In this document: positions 47,487 through 50,965 of the stretch, one piece after another
How positions within the stretch are numbered: the first letter of the stretch is position 1
Layout: each line of letters starts with the position of its first letter
Origin: a virus
Reading direction: 5' to 3' (one strand)
IMG/VR virus record: IMGVR_UViG_3300033148_004150
Coordinates: 1-50,965 of that record
Length of the DNA stretch: 50,965 bases
The notes under the pieces: model-generated
The model's database searches: none
What the model saw: the letters and a program-made list of their open reading frames with translations, nothing else
Told to the model about the DNA's origin: nothing
Made by a program: the position numbers and the translations under genes

Positions 47487-49838
47487 ATGGCAAATAAAAA
47501 ACGAAGGATGCGCATTTCCTTTCCTCTTGGGGGGCTTGATCGGCGTGCAAGTTTTCGGCAGCAGCCGCCTTACACTACGCCTTCTTGTCTTAATGTCCGT
47601 CCTGTAGCTACACTAGAAAATCGAGAGCGTGGCGGCAGTCGTCCAGGCTTAACGAGATCACATTTTGATATTCTAGGCTGGGATGGTGCCGAGGGGCATA
47701 GTGTTCGTTTTCTGGCGCCTATGATATTGGCCCTCGGCGACAGCTTTACGGCTTGGTCGGATACATTTGGCGGTTCCAGTTTGGAAGAGGCATGGACACA
47801 AGCTGCCTGGGCTACTGATGTTCCCAGTATTCTTCAGCAGATGGTCTCAGTGGATACGAGCGTAGCTGATGCGGCAGTGGTACGGGATGCCTTGGCGATT
47901 GATTCTGCGGAAACATACACGGTCGAGATGTTTATTGCGCCGTGGAATGGAGAATATCATGGTGAATATCGGCTATACTTCCGCATGGATGATACAGACC
48001 CAAACATAGAAGATGAAGGTGTTTGGGTTAATCTTATAATGACTGGATCAACTGGTACTTATAGTGGTACATTGAAATCAGTTATCGGTGGAGTTACTAC
48101 TTCCTATGCGCTTACGGGCGGTAGTTTGGGAAGTGCATGTCCGGGATGGCTTATCGCAACAATAACTGGCGATACCATTTCGGTATATTTGAATAATCAA
48201 ACACTCATATCTCAGGTTGTTCCTACAAGCCACACTGGATTGCGAGTTGGTTTTGGAATGGAATGTACTGAAGCTGGGGGGCTGTGCTTGGCGAATGTAT
48301 TTCGGGTTCAGTATTATTCGACAGGGAGCGTTCCTTCACTCCGCACGATGCTAGTTGCTTCCTCAAATGGCAATATCTACAAGGAATATCGCTATGGTCG
48401 AATGTCGGCTGTAGCTACTGATCTGACTGTTCGTAGCGATGTGGGTTTGCAGGCAGTGCAGAGTGGACAGAAACTTTACATTGCCGATTATGGATTGCGA
48501 ATTACCGGAACCGATGGAACTGTCGCGGGAGTAAATTTAGATGCCGCCGGCGTGGCTGATTGGACTGCTCATAATATCGACGCGGATGATGATGTAGTTG
48601 TTATCTCAAATGTCGGTGGAGCAACAGTAGCAGGAACCTATGAAATTGCGAATTTCAATGCCAATCAAGTTGCATTAACTGAAGCGCCTGGTGATGGAAC
48701 ATGTACATATAGAATCGAGCGAGCGCCGAAAATATATGATCCTTCTGCTGATACACTTTCGATTCTTATGGCAACTGAGGGGCAAGTACCTTCTGGGTGC
48801 CCATTGATTTGCCGATACAACGATAGAATTGTTATGGGCGGCGCAGATATTGCACCTCATGTTTGGTATGCGGCTCGTCAAGGCACTGAAACTGATTGGG
48901 ATTACTCCCAGGAAGATAGTCAGCGGGCGGTAGCAGGGCCAGCAAGCGAGGCTGGAGTTCCTGGTGAAGCGCTAACGGCACTTATACCGCATAGCGATGA
49001 TTACTTAATTCTTGCTTGTCGGAATGAATTGTGGCGGATGCGCGGTGATCCAGCTTATGGTGCAAGCAAGGATGCCTTGAGTCGTACTATTGGCATTGTG
49101 GGCAAGGATGCATGGTGCTGGGGGCCAGCGGGGGAGTTGATCTTTTTGTCCCTGGATGGTATTTATATTCTTCCGCCGGGTGGTGATTCAAAGCCCATCT
49201 CTATGTCGCGGGAGGTATTGCCACAAGAACTTCTAAACTTTGATCCAAATACAACGACAGTTTTGTTGGAGTATGATGTACAGGATCGGGGCGTACATAT
49301 TTTCCTTACACCAGATTCATCAAATGAACGAATTCATTGGTGGATGGATTGGGAGCGAAAGACTTTTTGGCCTTTTGTGTTGACTAATAATCACGAACCA
49401 ACGGCAACTTGTGCTTTACGTGCTACGGCCATTGAAGATTCGGCTGTCATTCTTGGTGGTCGTACTGGTGTATTGCGGCGTTTCAATAAATTGGCGGAAA
49501 CTGATTGTGGCATTGCTTTTACAACTTATGTAAATGTTGGGCCCATTCCCCTGGCTCCAGATGGGATGGTTGGAACTTTAATGTCGCTTGATGCAGGTAT
49601 AGCCGAAGATGGTGGCGATGTAACATGGAGTGTCCATCCAGCCTTAACTTTTGAGGCGGCAGCTACAGCTTCAGCGCAAGGAACAGGAGTTTGGGTTGCG
49701 GGACTTAATGCCACTGTGTACCCAGGCGGGCGCGGGCAGGCATATATGTTGAAGATTACTGGATCAGCCGGACGAAAATGGGGTTTTGAGCAGATTGTGT
49801 CTGCGGTTCAGGAAAGTGGAAAGAGGAGAATAGTATGA
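47487..49838 (+). CDS. Large tail/neck structural protein (783 aa)
   Basis: Starts at ATG 47487 with GGAAAAGAT before it. The N-terminus MRISFPLGGLDRRASFRQQP then PYTTPSCLNVRP and RGGSRPGL is a signature of a phage structural family I know from uncharacterised genomes. About 70-260 is beta-rich and lectin-like (YTVEMFIAPWNGEYHGEYRL); from about 430 (RYNDRIVMGGADIAPHVWYA) the chain looks like a beta-propeller-type repeat. It overlaps the fibre gene by ATGA. Probably a tail-hub or tubular protein of a short tail. Confidence 0.7.
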   Translation: MANKKRRMRISFPLGGLDRRASFRQQPPYTTPSCLNVRPVATLENRERGGSRPGLTRSHFDILGWDGAEGHSVRFLAPMILALGDSFTAWSDTFGGSSLEEAWTQAAWATDVPSILQQMVSVDTSVADAAVVRDALAIDSAETYTVEMFIAPWNGEYHGEYRLYFRMDDTDPNIEDEGVWVNLIMTGSTGTYSGTLKSVIGGVTTSYALTGGSLGSACPGWLIATITGDTISVYLNNQTLISQVVPTSHTGLRVGFGMECTEAGGLCLANVFRVQYYSTGSVPSLRTMLVASSNGNIYKEYRYGRMSAVATDLTVRSDVGLQAVQSGQKLYIADYGLRITGTDGTVAGVNLDAAGVADWTAHNIDADDDVVVISNVGGATVAGTYEIANFNANQVALTEAPGDGTCTYRIERAPKIYDPSADTLSILMATEGQVPSGCPLICRYNDRIVMGGADIAPHVWYAARQGTETDWDYSQEDSQRAVAGPASEAGVPGEALTALIPHSDDYLILACRNELWRMRGDPAYGASKDALSRTIGIVGKDAWCWGPAGELIFLSLDGIYILPPGGDSKPISMSREVLPQELLNFDPNTTTVLLEYDVQDRGVHIFLTPDSSNERIHWWMDWERKTFWPFVLTNNHEPTATCALRATAIEDSAVILGGRTGVLRRFNKLAETDCGIAFTTYVNVGPIPLAPDGMVGTLMSLDAGIAEDGGDVTWSVHPALTFEAAATASAQGTGVWVAGLNATVYPGGRGQAYMLKITGSAGRKWGFEQIVSAVQESGKRRIV

Positions 49839-50965
49839 GTCGTATTCCTCATGGTCATAGTCCGATTGAACTTCGCCAAGCAATACAGCGCATGGAGACG
49901 CGAGTATCTGGTGGCGTAGATCCAGGGCACAGCCATACTGGCGATAGTCTTTCAGACATTGACATTTCGGCTGATACAAATTTAGCTGCAACAGCGCCTA
50001 TTGTTTTAACTGGAGATACGCTTAGCTTGAATCAGCCTGGCGTAGATCATGGATCAATTGGGGGGCTTGGTGATGACGATCATGCAATTTATCATACAGA
50101 TGCCCGTGGGGATGCTCGATATTTTCGAGAAAATGAACATCTTGCAAGTAGTGCTGGGGCCGCCGATGCAGGAAAGCCTATTGTATTAGATGCAGCCGGA
50201 CATATTGATGCCACAATGATTAACGATGGTGACATTGACCACGGCTCAATAGGCGGGCTGGGCGATGATGACCATACTATTTATTCTCTTGTAGATGGTA
50301 CGCGACCTTTCACCGGAGTAATTGGCGGTATTGGTTTCGCGCGAACTGGATGGCCATTAGTGCCAGATGTTACATTGTCATTTGACGATGGAACTCTTAC
50401 TTTTACTGTAACTGATGGCGGTAGTGCTTATTACTATATAAATGGAATAAAATATATTCTTAATGGTAATAAGACTGTCACAATAACTGATACGGAGGGA
50501 TTGTGGTATATTTATTTTGATGGTGCTACTCTTACTGCATCACAGGTTGCATGGGTTATTGCAGAAAGCAATAAAGCGCTTGTTTCATATTTGTATTGGG
50601 ACGCAACTAACAATAAATCATTTGGTGTAGGATATGAATTGCATGGATATGTTATTAGTGCTGCCATGCATAGTATGTTACATCATACTGTAGGGGCACG
50701 CTGGCAGAATGGATTATTGGTTTCCGATGCAGGGAGTGAACAAATAAATATCAGTACAGGTATTTTTTATGATGAAGATCTCATATTGACTATTACTGAT
50801 GGTGCTGGTGGGGCCGCTTTTGAACAAGTGCTTTCACCTGCTGAAATTCCAATTCTTTATCGAAGTGGAGCAAGTGACTGGAGATTTTATGATACTGCCG
50901 ATAAGGCAAATGCAGTTGATGTTGGATATGTTGATGGTTCTAATAATTTACATTACAATAAGCTC
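49835..50965 (+). CDS. Tail fibre / receptor-binding protein, N-terminal part (continues at 1)
   Basis: Starts at ATG 49835 (ATGA overlap; AGAGGAG upstream) and runs open to the end of the window, then from base 1 to 1581. The first 60 residues are a helical attachment part; then two GGLGDDDH repeats (DHGSIGGLGDDDHAIYH, DHGSIGGLGDDDHTIYS) that recur as a third copy in the C-terminal part. The DHGSIGGLGDDDH motif is well known in phage tail fibres and fibre-like proteins. It probably recognises the host surface. Confidence 0.9.
   Translation, partial: MSRIPHGHSPIELRQAIQRMETRVSGGVDPGHSHTGDSLSDIDISADTNLAATAPIVLTGDTLSLNQPGVDHGSIGGLGDDDHAIYHTDARGDARYFRENEHLASSAGAADAGKPIVLDAAGHIDATMINDGDIDHGSIGGLGDDDHTIYSLVDGTRPFTGVIGGIGFARTGWPLVPDVTLSFDDGTLTFTVTDGGSAYYYINGIKYILNGNKTVTITDTEGLWYIYFDGATLTASQVAWVIAESNKALVSYLYWDATNNKSFGVGYELHGYVISAAMHSMLHHTVGARWQNGLLVSDAGSEQINISTGIFYDEDLILTITDGAGGAAFEQVLSPAEIPILYRSGASDWRFYDTADKANAVDVGYVDGSNNLHYNKL
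50852..50965. repeat. Terminal direct repeat, right copy (circular overlap)
   Basis: Identical to bases 1-114. See the entry for the left copy. Confidence 0.95.

Noticed and set aside
47487-49838. A tape-measure protein
   Set aside because: The chain is beta-rich with few long helices, unlike tape-measure proteins, and no tail-tube or sheath genes accompany it.

Overview
The window is a complete, circularly closed genome of a tailed bacteriophage of about 50.85 kb. The first 114 bases (1-114) are identical to the last 114 (50852-50965), and one long reading frame (49835 to the end, then 1 to 1581) runs in phase across the join, so the linear ends are an assembly or permutation cut and not biological ends. 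The host cannot be named from the sequence. Shine-Dalgarno signals are strong, promoters are sigma70-like (TTGACA, 17 bases, TAARAT), and one gene carries a bacterial lipobox. No tape-measure, tail-tube or sheath gene is visible, while there is a run of coiled-coil and very large internal-type proteins, so I infer a short-tailed (podovirus-like) virion.

Layout. (1) 33.4-49.8 kb, plus strand, continuing through the join to 8.76 kb: packaging and virion genes. The order is probable small terminase, large terminase, portal, scaffold-like acidic protein, a free-standing HNH endonuclease, major capsid protein, head/neck proteins, a three-repeat structural protein, a large tail/neck protein, the tail fibre, an Ig-like fibre protein and three probable ejection proteins, the last of 1318 aa. 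(2) 8.8-10.4 kb, plus: a lysis-like cassette with its own promoter and terminator. It holds two small holin-like membrane proteins around a lipoprotein that joins a trypsin-like protease to a thioredoxin domain. No classical endolysin is recognised anywhere. (3) 10.4-23.8 kb, plus: a tightly packed replication, recombination and nucleotide operon behind a promoter and a cloverleaf-like structured leader. It includes a RecA-like ATPase, a DUF669-type ssDNA-binding protein, a MazG-like enzyme, a Cas4/PD-(D/E)XK-type nuclease, an SF2 helicase, a PrimPol-DUF3987 primase/polymerase, RusA, a phosphoesterase, a DUF5664 enzyme, a deoxynucleotidase, an SprT-like metalloprotein and small zinc proteins. 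(4) 31.8-23.8 kb, minus strand: about 25 small, mostly unknown genes ending with a serine recombinase. Many are related to one another and share a repeated intergenic linker and ribosome binding site; this is the most unusual part of the genome. (5) 31.8-33.4 kb: a 1.6 kb divergent control region with a decayed gene copy, promoters in both directions, iteron-like GCAACAT/ATGTTGC sites, operator-like repeats, a G-quadruplex motif, hairpins and a second structured RNA ahead of the terminase operon.

Inferred working scheme: the minus-strand array and the replication operon are probably early functions, acting on the host and starting DNA synthesis by primase/helicase with the host DNA polymerase (no phage replicative polymerase is seen). 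The terminase-capsid-tail operon and the lysis cassette act late. Genes overlap very often by ATGA, GTGA or TTGA, so translational coupling is the rule.
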